Source of the DNA: Bifidobacterium goeldii | Lineage (GTDB): Bacteria > Actinomycetota > Actinomycetes > Actinomycetales > Bifidobacteriaceae | Reading direction: 5' to 3' | Assembly (NCBI RefSeq): GCF_003951095.1 | Contig: NZ_QXGL01000010.1 | Span: forward strand, 1 to 41,688 | Length of the DNA stretch: 41,688 bases | In this document: positions 8,394 to 17,310 of the stretch, piece by piece | How positions within the stretch are numbered: the stretch's first letter is position 1 | Layout: the number at the start of each line of letters is the position of its first letter | The notes under the pieces: generated by a model | The model's database searches: none | What the model was told of the DNA's origin: nothing | Seen by the model: the letters and a program-made list of their open reading frames with translations, nothing else | Program-made: the position numbers and the translations under genes

Positions 8394-9068
8394 TTAGAAC
8401 TCCGGTTCGTCGGAGCCGCCACCGAAATCGGTGCTGCCTCCGAAAGTGGAGAATCCATCATCATTCGCAGGCGTGCTCCACGGATCAGCTGCGGGCGCGG
8501 CAGGGGCTGCATGCTGCTGCGGGGCAGCAGACGCGCCACCGGAGTAGCCGGCACCGCCAGCGTATCCAGCACCGCCGGAATACCCGGCGCCACCCTGATA
8601 GCCCTGAGCTGGAGCAGCGTTATAGCCGCCGTTGCCCGGGTTGCCGCCTGCAAAACCACCATTGTTGCCACGGCCGGCGAATCCGCTCTGGCCGGACTGG
8701 CGGTTCACCTGCGCGGTGGCGCGGGTGAGCGAAGGACCGATCTCATCGACGCGCAGCTCAACAACCGTGCGCTGCGAGCCATCTTGCGCCTGATACGAGC
8801 GCTGGGTCAGACGACCCTGCGCGATCACGCGCATGCCTTTGGACAGGCTGCTGGCGATATTCGACGCGAGCGAAGAGCGCGCGGAATCCCATGCCGAGCA
8901 GTTCATGAACAGCGTATCGCCGTCCTCCCACTGGTTCGTACTGCGGTTGAACTGACGGGTTGACGCTGCGATGGTGAAATTCACCACCGTAGAGCCAGAA
9001 CCGACAGTGCGCAGCTCGGGGTCGCGGGTAAGATTGCCGACTACGGTGATAATCGTCTCGCCTGCCAT
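8394..9068 (-). CDS. ssb: Single-stranded DNA-binding protein
   Basis: 224 residues. The OB fold starts MAGETIITVVGNLTRDPELR and runs to about residue 115. A Gly/Ala/Tyr-rich disordered linker with GYSGGAGYAGGA repeats follows. The acidic tip is DEPEF rather than the common DDDIPF but keeps the terminal acidic-Pro-x-Phe layout used to recruit replication and repair partners. AGAAGG lies 6 bases upstream of the ATG. The position between rpsF and rpsR is the classic arrangement. Confidence 0.97.
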   Translation of the reverse strand: MAGETIITVVGNLTRDPELRTVGSGSTVVNFTIAASTRQFNRSTNQWEDGDTLFMNCSAWDSARSSLASNIASSLSKGMRVIAQGRLTQRSYQAQDGSQRTVVELRVDEIGPSLTRATAQVNRQSGQSGFAGRGNNGGFAGGNPGNGGYNAAPAQGYQGGAGYSGGAGYAGGAGYSGGASAAPQQHAAPAAPAADPWSTPANDDGFSTFGGSTDFGGGSDEPEF

Positions 9069-9128
9069 GACATACCTTCTTGCTTGACTTGTCGCTGACT
9101 TACGTCCAGCGACGCTGGTCGAAAAGCT

Positions 9129-9425
9129 TTACTTGGCGTCCTTGCGAATGATCTTCGTGCGGACGACGGACTCGTTCAGGTTGAGCACACGGTCGAGCTC
9201 AGCGCTGGTAGCAGGCTCAGCGGCGTAAGTGGCCACCACGTAGTTGCCCTCGGTCTTGCCATCAATCTCGTAGGCAAGCTTGCGGCGACCCCAGTAGTCG
9301 ACACCTTCGACGGAACCGCCCTCCTTGGTGACGAGCTCCAGATACTGCTCGGTCAACTTCTTCAGACCGCGCTCATCCAGCTCAGGATCGGCAATGAACA
9401 TCAGTTCGTACTTATGCGCAGACAT
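9129..9425 (-). CDS. rpsF: 30S ribosomal protein S6
   Basis: 98 residues from the ATG at 9425, which has GGAGG 6 bases upstream; an upstream reading from 9503 has no site. KYELMFIADPELDERG and the conserved VDYWGRRKLAYEIDGKTEGNYVV identify S6, partner of S18 on the 30S platform. First gene of the operon. Confidence 0.98.
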   Translation of the reverse strand: MSAHKYELMFIADPELDERGLKKLTEQYLELVTKEGGSVEGVDYWGRRKLAYEIDGKTEGNYVVATYAAEPATSAELDRVLNLNESVVRTKIIRKDAK

Positions 9426-9476
9426 CACCCACCTCCTTCGGACTAAATCGGCCGCGGACGTTCCACGGCAGGAGTG

Positions 9477-9503
9477 TGTATACGCGCTGCTGAAAAACAG
9501 CAA
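9477..9503 (-). promoter_or_regulatory. Possible promoter of the rpsF operon
   Basis: On the minus strand TTGCTG (9498-9503) and TATACA (9477-9482) are separated by 15 bases, about 50 bases upstream of rpsF. The spacing is short, so this is tentative. A small GTTGCTG-ttttt-CAGCAGC hairpin overlaps the -35 element. Confidence 0.35.
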
Positions 9504-9544
9504 CTGCTCTACGATAATGCAGGCCGGCGACAGGCCTACGCGGG

Positions 9545-9577
9545 TCTACTGTGGATCTACTGCAGATTTACTGCAGG
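9545..9577. repeat. 3 x 11-bp tandem repeat at a gene end
   Basis: TCTACTGTGGA, TCTACTGCAGA and TTTACTGCAGG follow each other without gaps and include the stop codon of the zinc-ribbon gene at 9568. No clear terminator hairpin is seen between this stop and the rpsF promoter. Confidence 0.6.
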
Positions 9578-10911
9578 TCAACAACCAAGCAGTCGGCGGA
9601 CGTGTACCCGTTGGACGAGCACCATGCGCTGCCATCATCCGTAGTACCGAATGATTCCCCGGAAAGAATCACGTAATAGTCGGATACGCCGCCGCCCTTG
9701 GTGTACGTTGGCCAGTCGGACGACCATACCATCAGCGCATGCGGGTGCTTGATGCGCAGTTGGAGGAACTGCTCGTAAATATCCTTGTACTGCCAGGTTT
9801 TTCCTTCAGCTTCGAGGCCGAACTTCTTGCTGGACAGCTGCGTGGTGTATGTGGAGTAGAAGTTTTGTGCGTCAGAGGCATCGTGGGAGAGCTGCCAGCT
9901 GAGCGCGAGCTGCGCGTAGCGTTCAATATCAGAGTCGGCGATGTTTGCGCCACCGATTGCGTCCCCTGCATTAGCGGCAGGCTCGCCGTCCGCAGTTTGC
10001 TTAGCTTGCACGACGGTTTGCGTACCGCTGGCGTCGATTTGATCGTACGGGCGCCAATACTGCCGTGTGTTGAATGCGAGCTTGACGGTAGCGTCACCGT
10101 TCTTAAAGGCGAGCGGCTGCTTGGAGAAGTCGAAAATCGCTGCAGCGATCACGTTGCCACTGGAATCTTTGATGCTGATTTTGATATCGGACTGTTCGAA
10201 GGCCGCGTTTTTGCTTGAGCAGTTGGTCGTGAACTTCATCGTCGCGGTGAGCGTGGTGTCCGCATGATCAACTGATTGCAATTCAGCATCGGGGGCGGCT
10301 GTGCACTCTTCGTCTGTTTTCGTGTCCGCACCGGATTTGCTGGCATCGGAGGTATCAGACTTTGTGGTAGCGCTTTGCGATGTTGTTTGCTGTTCGCCAC
10401 CCTTATCGCGATGCAGGAACCACCAGCCGCCAATGCAGGCGATGACGAGCACAACGGCAGCAATGACCGCGGCGATAATCACCGTGGTTTTAGATTTGCC
10501 GGTTTTGCTAGATGCTCCGCCGTTTGCGCCACCAAATTGTGGTGTGGGAACAGGCGCTGGTGCAGGAGTGCCCGGCGTTTGCACGCCCCACGCAGGCTGA
10601 GCCGCGGGCGGCGGAGTCACCGGCGATGGCGTAACGGGTTGTGGCGCCGGCGCAGCTACCGGCTGCACAGGCGTCGGGATTGCTTGCGTGGGCTGTTCTG
10701 CGATCGGCACCGCATTGTCAGCAGCTTGCAATGGAGTGCCGCAATGCTGGCAGAATTTCATACCCGCAGTCACTGCGTTGCCGCACGCAGGGCATGTAGT
10801 TACTGACGCTGCTGGAGATGGCGCTGCCGGAGCAGTAGGCGCTGGCGCGCCGCACTTCATACAAAAATGATCCCCATCGGCGATCGGGGCACCGCACTGT
10901 ACACACTGCAT
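9568..10911 (-). CDS. Membrane protein with two N-terminal zinc ribbons
   Basis: 447 residues. Two CxxC...CxxC ribbons (C3/C6/C17/C20 and C40/C43/C54/C57), then a Pro/Ala-rich linker with EQPTQAIP (T75), one membrane segment at about 142-166 and a Thr/Ser/Asp-rich linker before an extracytoplasmic domain of about 250 residues. That domain has an Ig-like beta part (TLTATMKFTTNCSSKNA) and a C-terminal part ending with two Cys that may form a disulfide. Zinc ribbon plus one TM plus outside domain resembles regulatory sensors of the TcaA/YvbJ kind, but I recognise no specific family. It diverges from the gene at 11107 across a 195-base gap; the two are probably related in function. Confidence 0.8.
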   Translation of the reverse strand: MQCVQCGAPIADGDHFCMKCGAPAPTAPAAPSPAASVTTCPACGNAVTAGMKFCQHCGTPLQAADNAVPIAEQPTQAIPTPVQPVAAPAPQPVTPSPVTPPPAAQPAWGVQTPGTPAPAPVPTPQFGGANGGASSKTGKSKTTVIIAAVIAAVVLVIACIGGWWFLHRDKGGEQQTTSQSATTKSDTSDASKSGADTKTDEECTAAPDAELQSVDHADTTLTATMKFTTNCSSKNAAFEQSDIKISIKDSSGNVIAAAIFDFSKQPLAFKNGDATVKLAFNTRQYWRPYDQIDASGTQTVVQAKQTADGEPAANAGDAIGGANIADSDIERYAQLALSWQLSHDASDAQNFYSTYTTQLSSKKFGLEAEGKTWQYKDIYEQFLQLRIKHPHALMVWSSDWPTYTKGGGVSDYYVILSGESFGTTDDGSAWCSSNGYTSADCLVVDLQ

Positions 10912-11041
10912 ATTGGTCTTCTTCTCTACTTGCTGACTGTCGTCAACTCCCCATCTGCATTCGTCACCAGTGTACCGCCGAGCCGTTGTCTTACTAGCAG
11001 TTTGTTCGCCGACACACTACACAAATGTGCATAGTGATGTT

Positions 11042-11070
11042 GGGATTCAATAATCCCCCCGACTTACAAT
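11042..11070 (+). promoter_or_regulatory. Promoter with overlapping inverted repeat, upstream of the TcaA-like gene
   Basis: TACAAT (11065-11070) is a good -10 box 36 bases before the ATG. The inverted repeat GGGATT-CAAT-AATCCC (11042-11057) covers the position of the -35 element, where only a weak TTGGGA is seen at 19-base spacing. A site in that place could be an operator. Confidence 0.45.
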
Positions 11071-11106
11071 AACTACGGAAGTGAAGAATGTTGAAAGGGG
11101 CTTCCC

Positions 11107-14100
11107 ATGTTCTGTCCTCAATGTGGAACAAAACTGGACGATGGCGCTAGATTCTGCGGGCAATGTGGCACGCCAATTACTGCAGCTCCAACTGCGAGCG
11201 CTGCGGGTGCTACGAATACTGCTACGTTGCCGACTCCAGCTGCACCTGAGCCTGCTGCACCGCAGCCAGTTGCTCAGCAGCCGATTGTTGAGCAGCCGAC
11301 CACGCCGATTACGCCAGTGCCCACTGAGGCAATGCCGAGCGCGCCATCAGTAAGTGAAACTGCTCCGACTGAGGCAATTCCAACGGAAGCTACTCTTAGC
11401 GACTTCGAGCAACCGTTCACTGTAGCCGATCAAACCGCGTTATTTGAGCAAACGTCAGTGCCAGAACAGCCTGAACCGTTCGGCTACACAACGCCAACGG
11501 AAGCAATTCCGCAGCCAGCGCCAACTCCGCAGGCAGCACCAGTTGCTGCTCAGCCTGCACCAGTTGCTCAGCCCGCGCCAGTTGCACAGCCCACACCGGC
11601 GCCACAGGCGCAACCGACTGCGCCGTTTGCTGCACCAGCAAGTGCACCAGCAAGTACACCAGCTGCTGGTGGCTCGGCACCCGCAGTGCCACCAATCGCA
11701 CCACCAACTGTTCCGCCAACCACCCCGCCAGCCGGCAATCCAATGGGAGCCAACCCGCTCGCTTCCAACCCGCTGGTTAAGGAACTCACTGCTATGCCAG
11801 TGCTACGAGCTGCTGGCGTCAGTCTCGGCATCGGTTTAGCGGCTGCACTCGTCATCGCCTGGATCAGCGCAATGTCTCTGCTCGCCGCTGGTCGTGCGCT
11901 TACGCATGACATGAATTTCATAGCTACCGCCGTAGATGCGCTGGGAAGTTCGATGAGTATGGATGCCATCGGAACTGACATGAGCATATTGCATTTCACT
12001 GTCACCATGCTGGTTCTGGGTGTATCCGGCTCATTCTCTTTCAACGCTTCCTCCATGGGCATTACGACCTCCTCCATGGGTTTGAAAACGCAGTTATGGA
12101 TGCCGCTAGGTTTGTCTGGCGTAGCACTGCTTATTGGTACTGCATTCGGTGCGTACTGGTTTGCGCGTAAATCGTCAATTCGTTTCAAATGGATTGGTGC
12201 AGTCAGTGCAGGCGCAGTTGGTGTAGTCAACGGCCTGATCTATACGCTATTGGCTGCCACCCTGCCGTTAAGAGCGAACGGAACCTCTGGAACGTATACT
12301 GCAACTGTTGAAATCAGCGGTGTTTCTGTGCGTACGTTCTGCATGGCTTTTCTTGTGGCCTGCTGTGGTGCTTTAGCTGGATATGCATTGGCACAATATG
12401 CGCCTGACTCTCATAACGTGTTTACTGCTGCTTGGCGCTGGGCACACCGTACGCGCGGCTTTGTGCGCACACTGGTGGAATCGATAGCAGTGTATTCACT
12501 GGTCTTCACCATTCTTGGCATAGCAGTAATTATTGGCGCTTCGGCTTACTTCCACCAGGGGCCGATTATGTCGCTACTCCCAATACTGATTCCAGCAGCG
12601 CCATTTATGCTGTTTGTGATTGGCTCTTGCGGTGTAATGACTGCTACTATCGCCCCTCAAAGTCTGACGCCGATGACGCTCTCACTGCTTGGCGCTGATT
12701 ATGGGTATGGCACTTACACTGATGGCCAGTTGATGCGAATACTGTGGATTATGTTCGCAGCGTTCGTCATCTGCACGCTCTTTATTGCTTTGCGTACAGC
12801 CGCGCGTAACCTATACGATCCAGCATTTATGGGTTGGCAGCACACGTGGAAGGCACCTGTTGCCATCATGGTGTTCTGGCTGTGTGCGATGTTCCTGCTG
12901 ATGAACTTCACTGCCAGCGCATATATTCCAAGTTCGATGAGCTCGCTGAACTCGATGCTCTTTATCCCGTCATCTTCAAACACAGGCTCACTCATTGTGA
13001 ACCCATCCATTGAATATTTCATTATTCCTGGGTTGTGGGCATTCCTCGTTGAAGTAATCGCAATAACGATTGGCCGCCCGGTAGTGCTCGCTATGCCTGC
13101 GCTATGGCGTTGCTTTGCTGGCGGTACCGTGCAGCCGACTCCGCAACCAGTGATCGATTACGTTGCCGCATGCAAGGCAACCTTCGGTCATCTGCCGACC
13201 GTGGTCGCTGCAGCAGTGGCAGCTGGTACCACTACGACGCCGTCTGAGAACGGAGGTACGCCGACTACTCCGTCGGCCACGTTTCCAGCAGCCGGTACGC
13301 CAGTAGCACCGTCCGCTCCCGCAGCTCCAGCGGCGCCCACTGTTCCTCCTACACCGATGCAGTTCACCGCACCAAGTGCACCACCAGCCGCACCAACCAC
13401 CGCGCCAACCGCGTCAACAATCCCGGCAGCTCCAATGGTTCCGGGTGCACCGGCCGCTCAGGCACTCACCGCATCACAGAAGCGCACTTTCGCCATTGTC
13501 GGTATCGTGGTAGGCGTTGCCGTGCTCCTAGGTGTGGCATACAGCGTGCTTAACAATACGGTGTTCAGTGCAAAAGGTGTTACTAACAGCTATCTATCTG
13601 CTATTGCTGATGGCAACTATGAGAAAGCAAGCTCCATCACTAACCCAAAGGTGAAGGGGCAGCAAAGTGTACTACTGACGAACGCGGCCGCAAAGGGTGA
13701 CCATGCAACGATTACCAATCAGCGTGTCACGTCTGTTGAGTCCGCTGGATCTCGGAATGTCGCTGACAAAGATATGCGAGTCGTCAACTACTCCTACACG
13801 TTGGACGGTAAGAATGTTAACGGTTCACTGACTGTTACGCCTGCCGGTTCAAAGTTTTTGATTTTCAAGAACTGGATGATCACCACTCCGCTGGTGGAGG
13901 AGATCACGGTCACCGCGCCATCATCCGTAACGGATATGACGATTAACGGCGTAAAGGTCACTCCCAAGAACGCGGTCGATGGTGATGACTACTCCGGCTA
14001 CGTGTTCAAGGTGTATCCGGGCTCGTACACGGTAAAAGCTGCTGATTCAAAATTTGTAACCAGCAGCGCCGCAACCCTCAACACCAACAACAAAACCAGT

Positions 14101-14475
14101 GCGACGATCAACGTTAAGCCAACCAACGCACTCACCAGCGCTATCGAAGAGCAGGTCAAGCAGAAGGTTGAAACGTGCGCAGCTTCTACCGAGGCTAATC
14201 CTGGCGACGGTTGCCCGTTCTCCTATTACACGTATGGGGATGACTATTACCGCAACTTTGCGTGGAATGTAACCACCAATCCGTCCATAAGCAGCTCCAA
14301 CATTGATCTCGACAATGGCGAATTCACTAGCTCAAAGGGTAGCGTCAAGGTCACTTACGAGTATCAGAGCTACGACGGTAGTTGGTCACCGGAGAATGAC
14401 GGCGGAGATTTCTATGTCTACGGAACTTTCACGATTAACGGTAATGATGTAAAAGTCACCTTCGAATCGGACTGA
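11107..14475 (+). CDS. Large zinc-ribbon membrane protein with TcaA-like extracytoplasmic region
   Basis: 1122 residues; AAAGGGG lies 6 bases before the ATG. Order: zinc ribbon (C3, C6, C17, C20); Pro/Ala/Gln-rich region with TEAIP motifs to about 225; a polytopic block with several membrane helices at about 235-680; a second Pro/Ala-rich linker (about 690-790); one membrane segment near 797-815; then an NTF2-like/TcaA-type exterior domain (VTNSYLSAIADGNYEKASSI) and a PEGA-like beta domain (TINGVKVTPKNAVDGDDYSG, VYPGSYTVKAAD). This is a fusion of a multi-pass channel-like block to a single-pass sensor. Family knowledge suggests cell-wall stress or antibiotic sensing for TcaA proteins; function here is inference. 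Own promoter and terminators. Confidence 0.8.
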   Translation: MFCPQCGTKLDDGARFCGQCGTPITAAPTASAAGATNTATLPTPAAPEPAAPQPVAQQPIVEQPTTPITPVPTEAMPSAPSVSETAPTEAIPTEATLSDFEQPFTVADQTALFEQTSVPEQPEPFGYTTPTEAIPQPAPTPQAAPVAAQPAPVAQPAPVAQPTPAPQAQPTAPFAAPASAPASTPAAGGSAPAVPPIAPPTVPPTTPPAGNPMGANPLASNPLVKELTAMPVLRAAGVSLGIGLAAALVIAWISAMSLLAAGRALTHDMNFIATAVDALGSSMSMDAIGTDMSILHFTVTMLVLGVSGSFSFNASSMGITTSSMGLKTQLWMPLGLSGVALLIGTAFGAYWFARKSSIRFKWIGAVSAGAVGVVNGLIYTLLAATLPLRANGTSGTYTATVEISGVSVRTFCMAFLVACCGALAGYALAQYAPDSHNVFTAAWRWAHRTRGFVRTLVESIAVYSLVFTILGIAVIIGASAYFHQGPIMSLLPILIPAAPFMLFVIGSCGVMTATIAPQSLTPMTLSLLGADYGYGTYTDGQLMRILWIMFAAFVICTLFIALRTAARNLYDPAFMGWQHTWKAPVAIMVFWLCAMFLLMNFTASAYIPSSMSSLNSMLFIPSSSNTGSLIVNPSIEYFIIPGLWAFLVEVIAITIGRPVVLAMPALWRCFAGGTVQPTPQPVIDYVAACKATFGHLPTVVAAAVAAGTTTTPSENGGTPTTPSATFPAAGTPVAPSAPAAPAAPTVPPTPMQFTAPSAPPAAPTTAPTASTIPAAPMVPGAPAAQALTASQKRTFAIVGIVVGVAVLLGVAYSVLNNTVFSAKGVTNSYLSAIADGNYEKASSITNPKVKGQQSVLLTNAAAKGDHATITNQRVTSVESAGSRNVADKDMRVVNYSYTLDGKNVNGSLTVTPAGSKFLIFKNWMITTPLVEEITVTAPSSVTDMTINGVKVTPKNAVDGDDYSGYVFKVYPGSYTVKAADSKFVTSSAATLNTNNKTSATINVKPTNALTSAIEEQVKQKVETCAASTEANPGDGCPFSYYTYGDDYYRNFAWNVTTNPSISSSNIDLDNGEFTSSKGSVKVTYEYQSYDGSWSPENDGGDFYVYGTFTINGNDVKVTFESD

Positions 14476-14497
14476 TCCGTACGCTTCTCCCCCAATG

Positions 14498-14542
14498 TTG
14501 GGGCGTGACACAGCGCTTAACAACCGCGATGTCACGCGCCAA
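14498..14542 (+). terminator. Hairpin downstream of the TcaA-like gene
   Basis: TTGGGGCGTGACA (14498-14510) pairs with TGTCACGCGCCAA (14530-14542) with one mismatch. A competing small hairpin CCCCAA-tg-TTGGGG overlaps its left arm. No T-run follows, so it may stabilise the 3' end rather than terminate. Confidence 0.45.
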
Positions 14543-14556
14543 CAACGCTCATACGC

Positions 14557-14590
14557 AACCCGCCGTTCACTTGGGACGGCGGGTTCTTGT
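14557..14590 (+). terminator. Intrinsic terminator after the TcaA-like gene
   Basis: AACCCGCCGT (14557-14566) and ACGGCGGGTT (14576-14585) form a perfect 10-bp stem followed by CTTGT. It ends the 11107-14475 transcript ahead of the pyrophosphokinase gene. Confidence 0.75.
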
Positions 14591-14655
14591 ATATTGAATA
14601 CGGTTCGTTTTCGAACTCTATAAGCATTCACGATCAGCAACGGAAAGAGCAGAAT

Positions 14656-15669
14656 ATGTCGGCTATTCTCGAGGGCACTCCCGATAAACGTCTTGCGTTA
14701 GTAACGGGCCGTGCTTACCCCCAGCTGGCCACCGAAGTGGCCGCCTGCTTGGGCACCGAGGTCCTGCCGACTACCGCGTACGACTTTGCAAACGGCGAAA
14801 TGTACGTGCGCTTCTCCCAGCCGGTGCGCGGCGCGGATGTGTTTGTGCTGCAAAGCCACACCACGCCGATTAACAAGTGGGTGATGGAACAACTGCTGAT
14901 GATCGACGCGTTGAAGCGCGCATCTGCACGATCGGTGACCGTGGTAGCACCGTTCCTCGGCTACTCTCGCCAGGATAAGAAGCACTTGGGCCGTGAGCCC
15001 ATCACCGCTCGCCTGATGTTTGATCTGTTCCATGCCGCCGGCGCAAACCGTCTGGTGACGGTGGATCTGCACGCCGCACAGGAGCAGGGCTTCTTCGACG
15101 GTCCGGTTGATCACCTCACCGCTATGCCAGTACTGATTGATTATGTGCGCAATCACGTGCCGATGAGCAACGCGACGATCGTCTCGCCCGATGCTGGCCG
15201 TATCAAGGTTTCTGAGCAGTGGGCTGCCAAGCTGGGCAATCTGCCGCTGGCATTCATTCACAAGACGCGTGACACTACGCGCCCGAACCATGCTGAAGCG
15301 CATGGCATTATTGGCGATGTGCAGGGCCGCGACTGCGTGGTGGTGGACGACATGATCGACACTGCTGGCACGATTTGTGAGGCAGTGCGTACGCTGCGCA
15401 ATGCTGGTGCAGCATCGGTGACGTTGGTTGCTACCCACGGTTTGCTGTCTGGCCCGGCGATTGATCGCCTGCGCGATTGTGGTGCACGCGAAATTATTCT
15501 GATGGATACCGTTCCGGTTCCGCAGGAGAAGCGTCTTGACAATATGACCGTGCTCTCGGTCGCGCCGCTCTTGGCTGCTGGTATTCGCTCCGTGTTCGAA
15601 GAGGGCTCGGTGGCGACGCTGCTGGAAGGCCTGCCGGAGGATATGCGCCCGCGCAATATTTACGCGTGA
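14656..15669 (+). CDS. prs: Ribose-phosphate pyrophosphokinase
   Basis: 337 residues from the ATG at 14656 (GGAAAGAG upstream). It makes PRPP from ribose 5-phosphate and ATP for nucleotide, His and Trp synthesis. The family landmarks are FANGEMYVRF, the Arg/Asp pair in YSRQDKKHLGREPI, the metal-binding VDLHAAQEQGFF, and the PRPP loop VVVDDMIDTAGT near 228-240. The C-terminus TVLSVAPLLAAGIRSVFEEGSV is typical. A strong terminator follows 25 bases after the stop, so it is transcribed alone. Confidence 0.97.
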   Translation: MSAILEGTPDKRLALVTGRAYPQLATEVAACLGTEVLPTTAYDFANGEMYVRFSQPVRGADVFVLQSHTTPINKWVMEQLLMIDALKRASARSVTVVAPFLGYSRQDKKHLGREPITARLMFDLFHAAGANRLVTVDLHAAQEQGFFDGPVDHLTAMPVLIDYVRNHVPMSNATIVSPDAGRIKVSEQWAAKLGNLPLAFIHKTRDTTRPNHAEAHGIIGDVQGRDCVVVDDMIDTAGTICEAVRTLRNAGAASVTLVATHGLLSGPAIDRLRDCGAREIILMDTVPVPQEKRLDNMTVLSVAPLLAAGIRSVFEEGSVATLLEGLPEDMRPRNIYA

Positions 15670-15693
15670 GCTGCGCTCCGATGCACATACGAT

Positions 15694-15740
15694 AAAGGGA
15701 ATCTGCGTAATGTGATTTACGCAGATTCCCTTTCTTCGTT
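15694..15740 (+). terminator. Strong intrinsic terminator of prs
   Basis: The arms 15694-15710 and 15717-15733 are perfect reverse complements over 17 bp (AAAGGGAATCTGCGTAA on the left), followed by CTTCGTT. The A-rich left side means it could work in both directions. Confidence 0.9.
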
Positions 15741-15815
15741 TACGGGCTCCTCGTATTTTGGTGTGTATGGCGAAACTTGTTGTTATGCCGGATACTGGTT
15801 GCAGTGACTGTGGTG

Positions 15816-16054
15816 TGACGCTCCCTCAGTCGCGCTGCGCGCGCCAGCTCCCTCAGCCGAGGGAGCCGAGTTATGTGGACGCATGCCAATGCGGATGCGG
15901 TAGCCTCGGCCCCCTCGGCGAGGCCGAGCCGTGAAGAAAACGCCAGCGGCGTTTTCAGGCGAGGTGCGAGCGGCAGCGAGCCAGGTAATGCCGTGCGCAG
16001 CACGTCCGAAATTGCAGGATGGCTGTCAGCCGCAGGCTGACTGGGGGAGCGTCA
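15816..16054. repeat. MITE-like palindromic element
   Basis: 239 bases bounded by TGACGCTCCCTCAGTC (15816-15831) and GACTGGGGGAGCGTCA (16039-16054), which are inverted copies with one mismatch. Inside are stacked hairpins: the AGCTCCCTC-agcc-GAGGGAGC motif also present at 41-95, CTCGGCC...GGCCGAG, GAAAACGCC-agc-GGCGTTTTC and GTCAGCC-gca-GGCTGAC. Just outside, at 16057-16074, another GC-rich hairpin follows. No reading frame is convincing. The element fills the gap between prs and the GDPD gene; I see no clear target-site duplication. Confidence 0.65.
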
Positions 16055-16105
16055 ATCGCCGCGACTTCGCGGCGACACAGCATCACGCGATACTGCCAGC
16101 TCCTA

Positions 16106-17140
16106 TCAGTACTGTTCGTCGGGCACGAAGGCTTCGAAGATGTGGTAGTCGAAGTACGGGTCGCATTCTTCGAGTTCGCTACGGCTGCGCACCGTCCACG
16201 ACACAGGCACAGCGCCCATCCAGCGCGTGGCCTTGAGCTGCGGGGTCGGGCCACCATGCCAGTCAAACGCGACAAAGTCAGGGCGAGAAATCCAGTCAAA
16301 TGCGAGCAGACCGGCAAGCCAGCCCTTAATATCGCCCGAGCTCAAACTGATCGGCTCAGCAAGCTGGCCACGGCACACTTCCGGACGATGCTCCTTATAC
16401 CAGTTGACTGCACCCGGGTGGAAGGATTCGATCACGTACGCGCCATCGTACGCTTGCAGCAGCTGATCACCCTTTTCCATCAGCTCATCACAACGCGCGT
16501 TCCAAGCCGCGTTATCAGCGAACTTGTATTCAACAATCAGCGGCGCCCGGCCAGCAACAACACGCAGCACATCAGAGAACAGCGGCACATGCTGGTAGTA
16601 GCCGCTCGGCGCAGTCTTCGCCTTTTCTACCGGGTCGCTCAACGGAGCAGCAGCAGCGTCGCCAGGCTTCGCAGGAGCCGGAAACAGCGGGATGCGCGTG
16701 AGCTCATCGTACGTAAGATCAGCGATCTTACGCGGGTCTCCAGCCACGCGCAGCAGGTCCTCATCGTGCACCACTACTACCTGGCCGTCACGAGTCAACT
16801 GCAAATCAAGCTCAATACCATAGCCTGCCTCGCAGGCGGCAGCGAACGCAGCCAACGAGTTCTCGGGGGCAATCGAACCAGCAAAGTCAGCAGTGCCATA
16901 GCCAGCCTTCATTGCCATACGGCGAGCAAGCGCCACATATTCGCCGCTTTCCGCCGCATACTGCGGTTCCAAGCCAGAACCAGCATCATGCAGGCCGCGA
17001 TGCGCATACCATACGTCTGCAATTGCAGGAACAAAATTACGCTGCTTATCGCTGAACGAACGCGGTTTGATCGCCCACACCGCAGCCCCAGCCGCAAGCG
17101 CACCCGCGACGATCAACTTACTACCCAAGTTCTTGCCCAT
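16106..17140 (-). CDS. Glycerophosphodiester phosphodiesterase family protein
   Basis: 344 residues; AGGAGG lies 6 bases before the ATG. An N-terminal hydrophobic segment (about 8-24) suggests a membrane anchor facing outward. GDPD TIM-barrel landmarks are YAHRGLHD (catalytic His-Arg), IAPENSLAAF, GIELDLQLTRDGQVVVVHDEDL (metal-binding Glu/Asp and second His) and VIESFHPGAV near the end. The family hydrolyses glycerophosphodiesters to glycerol 3-phosphate and an alcohol; whether the substrate here is a deacylated phospholipid or a teichoic-acid-like polymer cannot be told. Start and neighbours suggest its own transcript. Confidence 0.92.
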   Translation of the reverse strand: MGKNLGSKLIVAGALAAGAAVWAIKPRSFSDKQRNFVPAIADVWYAHRGLHDAGSGLEPQYAAESGEYVALARRMAMKAGYGTADFAGSIAPENSLAAFAAACEAGYGIELDLQLTRDGQVVVVHDEDLLRVAGDPRKIADLTYDELTRIPLFPAPAKPGDAAAAPLSDPVEKAKTAPSGYYQHVPLFSDVLRVVAGRAPLIVEYKFADNAAWNARCDELMEKGDQLLQAYDGAYVIESFHPGAVNWYKEHRPEVCRGQLAEPISLSSGDIKGWLAGLLAFDWISRPDFVAFDWHGGPTPQLKATRWMGAVPVSWTVRSRSELEECDPYFDYHIFEAFVPDEQY

Positions 17141-17209
17141 AGCAATCCTCCTGACGGGTTATGCATCCGTATCTGAGCCTAGTCGAACGCACGGATGGGC
17201 GCGACCGCA

Positions 17210-17256
17210 ATGAGGGTCTCCGCCGCGCTACACTGCGCTACGGCGAAGACCCTCAT
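17210..17256. other. Long imperfect hairpin downstream of hypBA1
   Basis: The arms 17210-17225 and 17241-17256 (ATGAGGGTCT...AGACCCTCAT) pair over 16 bp with one mismatch. It lies 55 bases beyond the GH127 stop and in front of the GDPD gene, so it could end the arabinoside operon transcript, though no T-run follows on the minus strand. Nearby, TTCCCACGTGCGCGT and TTCCCACGTACGCGT form a 17-base-spaced direct repeat at about 17264-17296. Confidence 0.5.
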
Positions 17257-17310
17257 GTACTTGTTCCCACGTGCGCGTTTATTCCCACGTACGCGTCGGA
17301 ATCGGATGCG

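Noticed and set aside
15740..16317. Several frames within the MITE-like element (87, 101, 120 residues)
   Set aside because: They arise from GC-rich palindromes; no ribosome site and no family resemblance.
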